Shown piece after piece: positions 8,832-16,028 of a stretch of 34,358 bases of DNA. Origin of the DNA: Alphaproteobacteria bacterium RIFCSPHIGHO2_12_FULL_63_12 (GTDB taxonomy: Bacteria; Pseudomonadota; Alphaproteobacteria; Caulobacterales; Parvularculaceae); NCBI GenBank assembly GCA_001767925.1, contig MEMM01000016.1:534-34891 (forward strand), written 5' to 3'. Within the stretch, counting starts at the first letter, position 1, and each line of letters begins with the position of its first letter. Below the pieces are notes generated by a model. That model ran no database searches. It was not told the DNA's origin and saw nothing but the letters and a program-made list of their open reading frames with translations. Both the position numbers and the translations under genes were made by a program.

Positions 8832-10088
8832 ATGGATAAGCTGGCGGCGACCTTTTCGGAACAATTTCCGCTGATCTATCAGCTGGTTACGACCCGCCTT
8901 AAATATTCTCTCGCGGCGCTCGCGGCGCTTTTCATCGCCCTCGCGCTGACGCTTTACGGCCAGCTCATTCTTGAATCGGAAGACCTGTTCACCAAGGCGG
9001 GCCCCATCATCGGCGGCGACTTCATTGTCTTTCACCACGCCGCCAAAGCCGCCGGCGCGCCGGAGATGACCGCCATCTACGAAATGAGCACCCTCAAGGC
9101 GGAGCTTGAGGCCGCCTATCCCGGCAAAGGCGACTTCAATTTCGCCTGGATGTATCCGCCGACGATGTCGCTGATTATTTCGCCGTTCGCGGCGCCGCCT
9201 TACCTTCTCAGCTTCACATTGTGGGTCGCGATTTTCGCCGGCGCCTTTTTTTTCACCATGACCCGCATGTGGTCCGACAAATGGGCGCTTTTGTTCGCGG
9301 CGACGTCGCCGGCGGTTTTTCAGGGCGTGATCACCGGCCAAAACGGCTTTTTCACCGCAACGCTGATGACGCTCGCCGGCGCCTTCGCGTCGCGCCGGCC
9401 GATCCTCGCCGGGGTCGCTGCCGGACTGCTGACGGTGAAGCCGCAATTGGGGTTGCTGATTCCTGTCGCGTTCCTTGCGGCGGGATGCTGGCGCGCCTTC
9501 GCCGCGGCCGCTGTAACTGCGCTCCTTCTCGCCGCCGCCAGCCTTGTCGCCTACGGCGCCGACAGCTGGATCGGATTTTTTCAGGCCATCACAGCCCATG
9601 GCGCGCGCATGGCCGACGCCGGATTTCCGTTCAACAAACTGGTGACGCCGTTCGGCCTCGTCACCATGCTGGGCGCGTCCGCCAAGTTCGCCGGGGCGGT
9701 CCAGATCTTTGCCAGCCTTGGCCTTGCGGCATATGTTTTCATCATCTGGCGGCGTGTCGAAGACTGGGATTTGCGCCTTGCGGCGCTCGCGACATCGGCG
9801 ATGCTGGCGACGCCTTATTCGTTTTATTACGAGCTCGTGATCATGGTTCCGGCGATGGTGTTGATCGCCAAACGCGGGGTCGAAACCGGCTGGCTGCCTT
9901 ACGAAAAGCTGACATTGATCGCGGTCTGGATATTGCCGTTGATGATGCCGGGAGAAACCGGGATTCCAAATTTGCCGATAAGCGCGGCCGGCTCGTTTCT
10001 CGCTTTCCTGATTGCGGCGCGCAGAACGCTTCCCGCCGCCGATCTCAGGTTCGCCAGCGCAATTCGCCCGGCGCAATCGGGTTTATGA
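8832..10088 (+). CDS. GT87-family (DUF2029) integral membrane glycosyltransferase
   Basis: A 418-residue polytopic protein with about nine or ten hydrophobic segments, the first at residues 25-47. An early acidic loop motif GGDFIVFHHAA (about 61-71) and an aromatic motif FAWMYPP (about 98-104) are typical of the GT87/DUF2029 GT-C group, which uses polyprenyl-linked sugar donors on the outer face of the membrane. Further GT87-like features are VITGQNGFF and LLTVKPQLG. No good ribosome-binding site precedes the ATG at 8832. It is divergent from the GtrB/GtrA-like pair by 99 bases, which suggests it may consume the lipid-linked sugar those genes make and move; this is inference. Its 3' end overlaps the Rieske gene by 44 bases. 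Confidence 0.82.
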   Translation: MDKLAATFSEQFPLIYQLVTTRLKYSLAALAALFIALALTLYGQLILESEDLFTKAGPIIGGDFIVFHHAAKAAGAPEMTAIYEMSTLKAELEAAYPGKGDFNFAWMYPPTMSLIISPFAAPPYLLSFTLWVAIFAGAFFFTMTRMWSDKWALLFAATSPAVFQGVITGQNGFFTATLMTLAGAFASRRPILAGVAAGLLTVKPQLGLLIPVAFLAAGCWRAFAAAAVTALLLAAASLVAYGADSWIGFFQAITAHGARMADAGFPFNKLVTPFGLVTMLGASAKFAGAVQIFASLGLAAYVFIIWRRVEDWDLRLAALATSAMLATPYSFYYELVIMVPAMVLIAKRGVETGWLPYEKLTLIAVWILPLMMPGETGIPNLPISAAGSFLAFLIAARRTLPAADLRFASAIRPAQSGL

Positions 10089-11088
10089 ACCCGGCGCCTT
10101 CCTTTCGGTCTTCCCAGGCGCGTTTCAGCCGCAGATAATATTTCGCCGGTTCATCCGCCTCGCCGAAAAACAGCGGGCGATGGTCGATGCGTTTGAGGTT
10201 TTCATTTTGATGGCGCAAGATTGCGCCGTCCTGCGCGAGGAAATCGTCCGCCATCGACTGCGCGATCGGGCGCATCAGATCGAGAATGGCGAAATCCCAG
10301 AAGATCACATGCACGATGCGCGTCGCGCCTGGCTCGGTCGGCGTCATCGCGGTCAGCCCGAGAATGCGCCGCTTCTCATTTCTTATATGCTCAAGACGCA
10401 GCGCCGGAAGGCGGAATTCTATTTCCGTCGTCGGCGCGCCGCCGATGAATTTATAGATGCGCGTATTCGATGACGGCGCATGGGCTGGAATTTTGAATCC
10501 AAGCGGCGTCGGTTCATATCGCTTGATCTTGTCCCGACGCGCCGCGCCTTCGCGCCACCACCATTGTTTGTGCACCGTCGGCGTGTGCGCCGGATCGACA
10601 AGCCCGATGACGGCTTCGTCGAACGGGCCTTGCGCGTCGACGATGGTGACGGTCTTCGGCCGGAACGACGCGGGAAGCCCGATATCGGGCGGCGGCGTTT
10701 CAGCCGCGCCTGCGCCGCGATAAAGCCAGACGAGGCCGTTCGCTTCGTGAAGCTCGTGCGTTCCGGCGCCGATGGCCGACGGATCCCGCCGCTCGTCCGA
10801 AGCGAGCGCGGGAACCGAGGCGCATTTGCCGTCCGACACCCGAAACGCCCAGCCGTGATAGGGGCATTCGACCGCCGCCGCGCCGCCGACCTCGCAAAGC
10901 CGCCCCGCCGACAAGGGGGCGGCGCGGTGCGGGCAGACATCGCGCAACGCGAAAACCGCACCGGCTTTCGTGCGGCCCAAGACGACGGGTTCGCCAAACA
11001 ATATCCGGCGCAGCATCGCGCCCGCTTTCAGCTCCGACGACAGCGCCGCGAGATACCACAGGCCGTCGGGCGCATCGGATTGCGTCAT
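10045..11088 (-). CDS. Rieske [2Fe-2S] non-heme iron oxygenase, alpha subunit type
   Basis: A 347-residue protein with the full Rieske cluster motif (Cys52-x-His54 and Cys75-x2-His78) followed by a catalytic domain. The mononuclear iron site is visible as Asp165-x2-His168-x4-His173, with a likely third ligand Asp in FLAQDGAIL (about residue 293). Related enzymes hydroxylate or demethylate aromatic compounds, sterol-like substrates or choline-type molecules using electrons from a reductase. No reductase or ferredoxin gene is next to it, so the substrate and partner are unknown. The ATG overlaps the recR stop (ATGA), an odd pairing of an oxygenase with a repair gene. The 3' end overlaps the GT87 gene by 44 bases. 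Confidence 0.88.
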   Translation of the reverse strand: MTQSDAPDGLWYLAALSSELKAGAMLRRILFGEPVVLGRTKAGAVFALRDVCPHRAAPLSAGRLCEVGGAAAVECPYHGWAFRVSDGKCASVPALASDERRDPSAIGAGTHELHEANGLVWLYRGAGAAETPPPDIGLPASFRPKTVTIVDAQGPFDEAVIGLVDPAHTPTVHKQWWWREGAARRDKIKRYEPTPLGFKIPAHAPSSNTRIYKFIGGAPTTEIEFRLPALRLEHIRNEKRRILGLTAMTPTEPGATRIVHVIFWDFAILDLMRPIAQSMADDFLAQDGAILRHQNENLKRIDHRPLFFGEADEPAKYYLRLKRAWEDRKEGAGFINPIAPGELRWRT

Positions 11089-11690
11089 GCGGGCCGGCGC
11101 GCCTTCATCGCCGCCGCGAGCGTTCCTTCGTCGAGATAATCAAGCTCGCCGCCGACCGGCACGCCCTGGCTCAAGCGCGTGACGATGACATCCTTGGCGA
11201 CAAGATGATCGGCGAGATAATGCGCTGTCGTCTGGCCGTCGACCGTCGACGGCAGGGCCAGCACGATTTCCCTGACCGGCGCGGTTGCGGCGCGCGCGAT
11301 CAGGTTTCCGATATTGAGATCATTAGGCCCGACGCCGTCGAGCGGCGACAGCAATCCGCCGAGCACGTGATAGCGTCCTTTATTGGCGCCAGCGCGTTCA
11401 AGCGCCCAGAGATCGCCGACATCGGCGACGACGCAGATGATCGCCGGATCGCGCGCATTCTCAGCGCAGATCGCGCACGGATCGATCGAATCCCAATTGC
11501 CGCATGTGGCGCACGCCTTCACCTTGTCGGCGGCGTCGCCAAGCGCAAAGGCGAGCGGGCGCATGACAGGGTCGCGCTTCTTCAAAAGATAGAGCGCGGC
11601 GCGTTTCGCCGACCGCGGCCCGAGACCCGGAAGTTTCGCGAGGAGGTCGATGAGGCGCTGGAGTTCAGGACCGATATTGGCGGCGGGCAT
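11085..11690 (-). CDS. recR: Recombination mediator protein RecR
   Basis: RecR works with RecO (and RecF) to load RecA on SSB-coated gaps. At 201 residues it is the normal length. The N-terminal helix-hairpin-helix includes [17 protein letters not shown] (about residues 20-36), the zinc finger uses Cys60, Cys63, Cys72 and Cys75, and the Toprim domain follows with [12 protein letters not shown] and [17 protein letters not shown]. In most bacteria recR directly follows dnaX and ybaB. Here it is separated from ybaB by a YHS gene, a recR start fragment and an orphan gene. It is coupled by ATGA to the downstream Rieske oxygenase. Confidence 0.97.
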   Translation of the reverse strand: MPAANIGPELQRLIDLLAKLPGLGPRSAKRAALYLLKKRDPVMRPLAFALGDAADKVKACATCGNWDSIDPCAICAENARDPAIICVVADVGDLWALERAGANKGRYHVLGGLLSPLDGVGPNDLNIGNLIARAATAPVREIVLALPSTVDGQTTAHYLADHLVAKDVIVTRLSQGVPVGGELDYLDEGTLAAAMKARRPA

Positions 11691-11758
11691 TCAACTTGAT
11701 CGCAGAAAACGGCGCCCCCCTTATGCGGAGGCCGCGCGTTCCCCGCAACAGCGGAATC

Positions 11759-12238
11759 TCATTCGATGAACGTCAGCGTCAGCCAATACGCCTGCGCCTT
11801 CGCGATCATCGCCTCGGGGTCCTTGTCGAATTTCACCCCGCCGGGCTTGCCCGCGAACAGGTAAAGCTTGCCGTCGCGGATGCGCCAGACTTCCGGATTG
11901 GCGGGAACGACCTTCTTCATCGACATCGCATTGGCGCAATAGCCGCCGAATTGCGGGGCGTAAGTTTCCGGCGCGGCGGCGAACAGAGCGCGCGCGTCAG
12001 AGTCCTTGAAGCGCCAGATCGCGCCTTCCCACGATATCTCAGCCGCCGGGTCGCCCACGACCGCGGCGCCCGCGGTAAAATAGGCGGTCGCGTCATAGCC
12101 TTCATTGGCGCGATCGCCCTTGCGTCCATTGCTGACGCGGCGGACCGGCTTTTGCGCGGCATAAGCGGAGGTCGCGACCAGCGCGCCGACCGCGGCGGCG
12201 CCCCAGAGCAGGCTTCTTCGATCGATCAGTCGCGTCAT
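11759..12238 (-). CDS. Exported YHS-domain protein
   Basis: A 159-residue protein with a Tat-type or Sec-type signal (DRRSLLW at residues 6-12, hydrophobic stretch to about 24, likely cleavage after AYA near 27). The mature part carries the YHS-family pattern GYDATAYF (47-54), an EGAIWRFKD segment (71-79) and APQFGGYCANAMS (94-106). YHS domains are small metal-binding modules, but the role of exported single-domain versions is unknown. The start at 12238 is supported by AAAGGAG just upstream. The gene sits between intact recR and a 47-bp copy of the recR start, so it appears to have been inserted into an older ybaB-recR junction. Confidence 0.82.
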   Translation of the reverse strand: MTRLIDRRSLLWGAAAVGALVATSAYAAQKPVRRVSNGRKGDRANEGYDATAYFTAGAAVVGDPAAEISWEGAIWRFKDSDARALFAAAPETYAPQFGGYCANAMSMKKVVPANPEVWRIRDGKLYLFAGKPGGVKFDKDPEAMIAKAQAYWLTLTFIE

Positions 12239-12339
12239 TGCGAAACTCCTTTGCTGCGCAACAGGTGTTGGGCGAATGGGGCGAAAATGCGGTGCGGTTC
12301 GATCAACCGAAAATCACATCGGCGTGCGCAAGGGCGACT

Positions 12340-12386
12340 GGCCAATGAGACGCCGAAGTTCAGGTCCGAAATTGGGGGCGGGCATT
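12340..12386 (-). pseudogene. Fragment of a recR 5' end
   Basis: These 47 bases match 11645-11691, the first codons of the intact recR, at 39 of 47 positions by hand alignment with no gaps. Read leftward from the ATG at 12385 it gives MPAPNFGPELRRLI, against [14 protein letters not shown] in RecR; the frame then departs and stops after nine more codons. The two copies are direct repeats flanking the YHS gene. Matching in frame from the ATG makes chance unlikely. Confidence 0.8.
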
Positions 12387-12393
12387 TGCTTAT

Positions 12394-12759
12394 TTACTTG
12401 GGAAAGCGGATGACCGCAGTCAGTACACCAAGTACTAAGAAGATCAAAGATCCTAAATCATATGGCCAGCTACTCTTCCAACACGGGAAGTCGTTATTAT
12501 TTCCATTCGCCCTCTCCATTGCTCTATGTTTAGCCGAGATCAGGCTGATTTGCACCAACCCAATCCCAAGGCAGAATAAAAGTACGGGGCAAAAGATCCA
12601 CAGAATCGAACCCGGATCGTTCTCATTAACAAAAAAAATAGCCAGTACGTAAATAGCAGCTATCGCGGAAAGATTCGTCTTATGTAGATAGTCTCGCTGC
12701 ACATCAGCGATGTGCTCGGCGCGCTTCAAATATTCTTTGTCGGGAACTTTGTGATTCAT
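12394..12759 (-). CDS. AT-rich orphan membrane protein, probably horizontally acquired
   Basis: A 121-residue protein that I do not recognise. It has a charged N-terminal region with KEYLKRAEHIADVQRDY, then three hydrophobic segments (about residues 28-43, 51-74 and 100-117) with a short polar, Asn-rich loop near 84-90. Sampled 60-base stretches are about 40-45 percent GC, against well over 60 percent in the flanking genes, and codon use is correspondingly different, which suggests transfer from another source. The ribosome-binding site is weak. It lies between ybaB (37 bases upstream) and the recR fragment (7 bases downstream), inside what is normally a continuous operon. Coding status rests on the open frame and the coherent membrane pattern. 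Confidence 0.65.
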   Translation of the reverse strand: MNHKVPDKEYLKRAEHIADVQRDYLHKTNLSAIAAIYVLAIFFVNENDPGSILWIFCPVLLFCLGIGLVQISLISAKHRAMERANGNNNDFPCWKSSWPYDLGSLIFLVLGVLTAVIRFPK

Positions 12760-12796
12760 AAGATTCTTGGGTTTGTGAATCGCATGTGATTTGCTA

Positions 12797-13120
12797 TTAA
12801 AACGGAACCTTCATGCCCGGCGGCAGAGGCAATCCGGCGGTGAGCGATTTCATCTGTTCCGCCGCTTGCGTTTCGAGTTTCGATTTCGCGTCATTGATGG
12901 CGGCGGCGATCAGATCTTCCAGCACGTCGCCGTCATCGGCGTTCAAGAGCGCGCGCTCGATGGCGACGCCCTTGCAATAGCCCTTGCCGTTCATCGAGAT
13001 CTTCACCATGCCGCCGCCCGACTGGCCTTCGATTTCCATCGCGGCGATTTTCTCCTGCGCTTCCTGCAGCCTCGCCTGCATGGCGCCCGCCTGTTTCATC
13101 AGCTCGCTTAAATCTTTCAT
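12797..13120 (-). CDS. ybaB: Nucleoid-associated protein YbaB/EbfC
   Basis: A 107-residue DNA-binding protein of the YbaB/EbfC family, which forms a tweezer-like dimer and coats the nucleoid. The sequence shows the expected N-terminal helix (MKQAGAMQARLQEAQEKIA at about residues 8-26), the central sheet with GGMVKISMNGKG, and the C-terminal helix with DVLEDLIAAAINDA. It ends with PLPPGMKVPF, a typical Pro-Gly-Met tail. The ATG overlaps the dnaX stop (ATGA), so dnaX and ybaB are co-translated. recR, the usual next gene, is displaced downstream. Confidence 0.96.
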   Translation of the reverse strand: MKDLSELMKQAGAMQARLQEAQEKIAAMEIEGQSGGGMVKISMNGKGYCKGVAIERALLNADDGDVLEDLIAAAINDAKSKLETQAAEQMKSLTAGLPLPPGMKVPF

Positions 13121-14835
13121 GACTCGTCGCTTTCCTCTTCCGCCGGCGGCGTGATGTCGCCCGCCGGTTCGTCACGCGGGCTTTTGTCGCGAATGGCGAT
13201 AATTTCGGCGCCCGGAAACAGCTCCATCGCTTTCCGGACCAGCGGATGGGCGATGACTTCCGCCGTGCGCGCGTCGCGCAAGGTGTCGCGCCCTTCGCCT
13301 TGCGCATTGATCGAGACGATCCACTGGCGCCCGGTCCATTCCTTCAAGCGCTGCATCAGCCGCCCGGCGAGATCGCCCGGCGCGCGGTCATGCATCCTCA
13401 GCTCGATGCGGCCGGTCTCGAACGAGATCAGATGCACATAGCTTTCAAGCTCGACCTTCAACTTGGCGTCGCGCTTGATGTCGGCAAGACGAACGACATC
13501 GAGAAAGCTTTCGATTTTGGGAACCGAGGGCGCGAGCGATGGCGCGGCGGCCTGAATCGAGGCCTGCGGTTCGCTATACGCCGCCTGCGGCGCCGATGAG
13601 CCGCGCGACGGCCGGGGCGCGCGCGGCGGCAAGGAGACTTCGCCCTCGCCGGCGAGCATCTTCAGCGCTTCGTCCGGGGTTGGAAGGTCGGCGGCGTAGG
13701 CAAGGCGAATGAGCGCGATTTCGCCGGCGGCGACCGGGTCGGGCGCGGTCTGCGTTTCTAAAAGACCCTTCATCAACAGCGACCACGCGCGCGTCAGCGT
13801 GTTCATGGCGAGCGCGTCGGCAAGTCCGCGCGCGCGCGCGGCGTCGGCTTCGCCGGCCGCGCCGTGGCTCGCCGCTTCCGCCCCCGCGGCTTTGACCCGC
13901 GTCAGCAAGTGAACAATCTGAAGAAGGTCGCGAAGAATGACCGAAGGATCGGCGCCGGAATCATATTGCGACCCGAACAGCTCAAGCGCCGACTTTGCGT
14001 CGCCCCTCAGCGCGGCTTCAAGCAAATCCCAACCCTGGCTGCGGTCGGCGAGGCCAAGCATCGAGCGGATCATCCCCGCGCTCACCGCATCCTCGGCGCT
14101 CACGCGCTGGATCAGCGCCTGATCGAGGATCGACAGCGCGTCGCGGACGGAGCCTTCCGCCGCGCGCGCGATCATGAAAAGGCCGTCGCGGTCGACTTTG
14201 GCGTTTTCCTTTTCGGCGATCTGAACGAGGTGTTCGGTCAGCGCCTCAATCTCGATCCGGCGGAGATCGAAACGCTGGCAGCGCGACAGGACCGTAACCG
14301 GAAGCTTGCGGATTTCGGTCGTCGCGAAAATGAATTTGACATGCGGCGGCGGCTCCTCAAGCGTCTTCAAGAGCGCGTTGAACGCCGCCGTCGACAGCAT
14401 GTGGACTTCGTCGATGATGTAGACTTTGTAGCGCGCCTCGACCGGCGCATATCTGACGCCCTCGATCAGCTCGCGGATGTCGCCGACGCCGGTGCGCGAG
14501 GCGGCGTCCATTTCAAAAACATCCGGGTGGCGGCTTTCGGCGATCGCCCTGCAGTGCTTTCCTTCGACCGCAAGGTCGATCGTCGGCCCATGATCTTCGC
14601 CGTTCGGCCCGACATAATTGAGCGCGCGCGCGATGATGCGCGCGGTTGTCGTCTTGCCGACGCCCCTCACCCCCGTCAGCACATAGGCGTGCGCGATGCG
14701 GCCCGTCGCGAAGGCGTTGCGGAGCGTCTTCACCATCGCGCCATGGCCGATGAGGTCGTCGAAATTCTGCGGGCGATATTTGCGCGCCAGCACCTGATAG
14801 GGCGTTTTTTCGGTAGCGTCGGCCATGAGGGTCAT
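13117..14835 (-). CDS. dnaX: DNA polymerase III subunits gamma/tau
   Basis: DnaX forms the ATP-driven clamp loader and, through tau, links it to the polymerase. At 572 residues it is a typical alphaproteobacterial length. The AAA+ domain has RKYRPQNFDDLIG (about 18-30), Walker A GVRGVGKTT (55-63), Walker B with IDEVH (141-145) and the SRC sensor/arginine-finger element (184-186). Where many bacteria have a four-cysteine zinc module, only Cys95 remains (region 76-100), as I recall for other alphaproteobacteria. A variable Ala/Pro linker at about 390-435 precedes the tau C-terminal domain. The start at 14835 has AAGGG nearby; Met4 is an alternative. I see no clear frameshift slippery site. It follows the epimerase by 15 bases. 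Confidence 0.96.
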   Translation of the reverse strand: MTLMADATEKTPYQVLARKYRPQNFDDLIGHGAMVKTLRNAFATGRIAHAYVLTGVRGVGKTTTARIIARALNYVGPNGEDHGPTIDLAVEGKHCRAIAESRHPDVFEMDAASRTGVGDIRELIEGVRYAPVEARYKVYIIDEVHMLSTAAFNALLKTLEEPPPHVKFIFATTEIRKLPVTVLSRCQRFDLRRIEIEALTEHLVQIAEKENAKVDRDGLFMIARAAEGSVRDALSILDQALIQRVSAEDAVSAGMIRSMLGLADRSQGWDLLEAALRGDAKSALELFGSQYDSGADPSVILRDLLQIVHLLTRVKAAGAEAASHGAAGEADAARARGLADALAMNTLTRAWSLLMKGLLETQTAPDPVAAGEIALIRLAYAADLPTPDEALKMLAGEGEVSLPPRAPRPSRGSSAPQAAYSEPQASIQAAAPSLAPSVPKIESFLDVVRLADIKRDAKLKVELESYVHLISFETGRIELRMHDRAPGDLAGRLMQRLKEWTGRQWIVSINAQGEGRDTLRDARTAEVIAHPLVRKAMELFPGAEIIAIRDKSPRDEPAGDITPPAEEESDES

Positions 14836-14850
14836 TATCCCTTCCGGCCC

Positions 14851-15813
14851 TTATCCCGCAAGGCGCGCAAGCCCTTCGGCGACGGTGATGACGGGCCGGA
14901 AGCCGAGCTCGGCGTGCGCTTTCGCATCGTTGATCGTGCAATCGCGGCTCATCATGTGCGCGGCAAATCGCGTCACCGGCGGCGGCGACGCGGATTTCGT
15001 CAGGCGGAACAGCGGCTCGGCCGCATCGGCAACCAGCCGCACCAGCCAGCCGGGCAGCGATTTTTCCCCAAGCTCGACGCCGGCCGCCTTCATATAGGGC
15101 GTCAGAAAATCGCGGAATTTCACCGCCGGCCCGTCGACCACGAAATAGGCCTCGCCCGGCCGCCCTTCGGTCAGCGCGAGGTCGAGCGCATGGACAAGAT
15201 TGTCGATATGCGTCGACGAGGTCATGGCCCGGCCCTGATTGACCCAGGCGAATTTCCCCGAATTCGCCATCGCGGCGATCGCCGGCAGAAGCGTCATATC
15301 GCCCTCGCCCCAGACGAGGCGTGGACGAATGACGATCGTTTCAAAGCCGTTTGCGGGATCGTTCGCCGCGCGCACCCGCATTTCCGCGCGCGCTTTCGTC
15401 GCCGAATAGGGAAAAGGCGACTGCGGCGCCAGGGGATAAGTCTCGTCGATGTCGCGCATGTGCTGTCCGTAAAACAGCGCCGCCTCGGTGCCGACATGAA
15501 CGAAGCGCTTCACCCCGGCTTTTTTCGCCGCCGCGAGCAATCGCTCCGTACCCGTTACATTGACCGCCTCGAAGGCCGGCCATGGGCCCCATTCCTCGAC
15601 AAAGGCCGCGGAATGGAGGACGGCGTCGGCGCCTGCGAGCATCTCGCTCGTCACGGTTTCGAGATCGCCCCTGACCGGCGCGGCGCCGAGCGCTTTCAGC
15701 ACCGCGTCGCTTTTTTCCGAACGCGACAGGGCGACGATCGAATGACGCGGTGCGAGCGACTTTATCGCCGCGCCGCCGACAAAACCGGATCCGCCTGTGA
15801 GGAAAATTTTCAT
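14851..15813 (-). CDS. NAD(P)-dependent epimerase/dehydratase-type extended SDR
   Basis: A 320-residue extended short-chain dehydrogenase. The frame is open upstream through the SRP RNA gene, but the ATG at 15813 directly begins the Rossmann fold (MKIFLTGGSGFVGGA), so I use it. The glycine-rich TGGSGFVG (6-13) binds the dinucleotide, HSAAFVEEWG lies after beta 4, and Tyr-x3-Lys (YSATK) supplies the catalytic pair. A conserved RPRLVWGEGD element follows. Sub-family features suggest relatives of 3-beta-hydroxysteroid or sugar-nucleotide epimerases; the substrate cannot be told. It lies between the SRP RNA gene (33 bases upstream, no terminator seen) and dnaX (15 bases downstream), so it may be co-transcribed with both. 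Confidence 0.85.
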   Translation of the reverse strand: MKIFLTGGSGFVGGAAIKSLAPRHSIVALSRSEKSDAVLKALGAAPVRGDLETVTSEMLAGADAVLHSAAFVEEWGPWPAFEAVNVTGTERLLAAAKKAGVKRFVHVGTEAALFYGQHMRDIDETYPLAPQSPFPYSATKARAEMRVRAANDPANGFETIVIRPRLVWGEGDMTLLPAIAAMANSGKFAWVNQGRAMTSSTHIDNLVHALDLALTEGRPGEAYFVVDGPAVKFRDFLTPYMKAAGVELGEKSLPGWLVRLVADAAEPLFRLTKSASPPPVTRFAAHMMSRDCTINDAKAHAELGFRPVITVAEGLARLAG

Positions 15814-15846
15814 GAAAACCGCCGTAAACCGGCCGAAGGAAAAGGT

Positions 15847-15937
15847 GGAAGGCTGAAACGACCCGGGCCGAAACTCGTTACGGCTGCTTCCTTCCGGACC
15901 TGACCGGGTTGGCGAGGGGTCCGTCCGCCAGCCTTCC
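15847..15937 (-). ncRNA. ffs: Signal recognition particle RNA, small bacterial (4.5S) type
   Basis: The leftward strand carries the universal SRP RNA core GGTCAGGTCCGGAAGGAAGC (apical loop and domain IV, the Ffh-binding site). The ends GGAAGGCTG (from 15937) and CAGCCTTCC (to 15847) are perfectly complementary and close a 91-nt hairpin, the size expected for the short form. SRP RNA with Ffh targets membrane-protein ribosomes to the inner membrane. A promoter ends about eight bases upstream. Precise ends are inferred from the closing stem and could be off by a few bases. Confidence 0.96.
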
Positions 15938-15944
15938 GGGGGGC

Positions 15945-15973
15945 TATATCCGCGCTCGGCGGCGCGATGGCAA
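15945..15973 (-). promoter_or_regulatory. Promoter of the SRP RNA gene
   Basis: TTGCCA (15973-15968) and GATATA (15950-15945) are separated by 17 bases, close to the sigma-70 consensus. The last -10 base is eight bases before the predicted 5' end of the RNA at 15937. The exact spacing and the agreement with the RNA end make this one of the better-supported promoters in the window. Confidence 0.65.
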
Positions 15974-16028
15974 GAGGGCGCCGACAAGCGCGCTGGCGCC
16001 GGCGGCGCGACGGCGCTAGATCGGCCTT

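Noticed and set aside
8733-10076. Long leftward open frame continuing upstream of the GT2 gene for about 450 codons
   Set aside because: It is antisense to the well-supported GT87 gene, has Arg/Gly/Asp-rich composition typical of shadow frames in GC-rich DNA, and the GT2 domain together with a good ribosome-binding site begins at 8732.
13864-15903. Rightward open frame of 679 codons opposite dnaX and the epimerase
   Set aside because: It is antisense to two strongly conserved genes and the SRP RNA, with Arg/His/Asp-rich composition and no recognisable domain. Such long shadows are expected at this GC content.
15814-15987. N-terminal extension of the epimerase by 58 codons
   Set aside because: The extension runs through the SRP RNA gene and shows no protein similarity, while the Rossmann fold begins exactly at the ATG at 15813.
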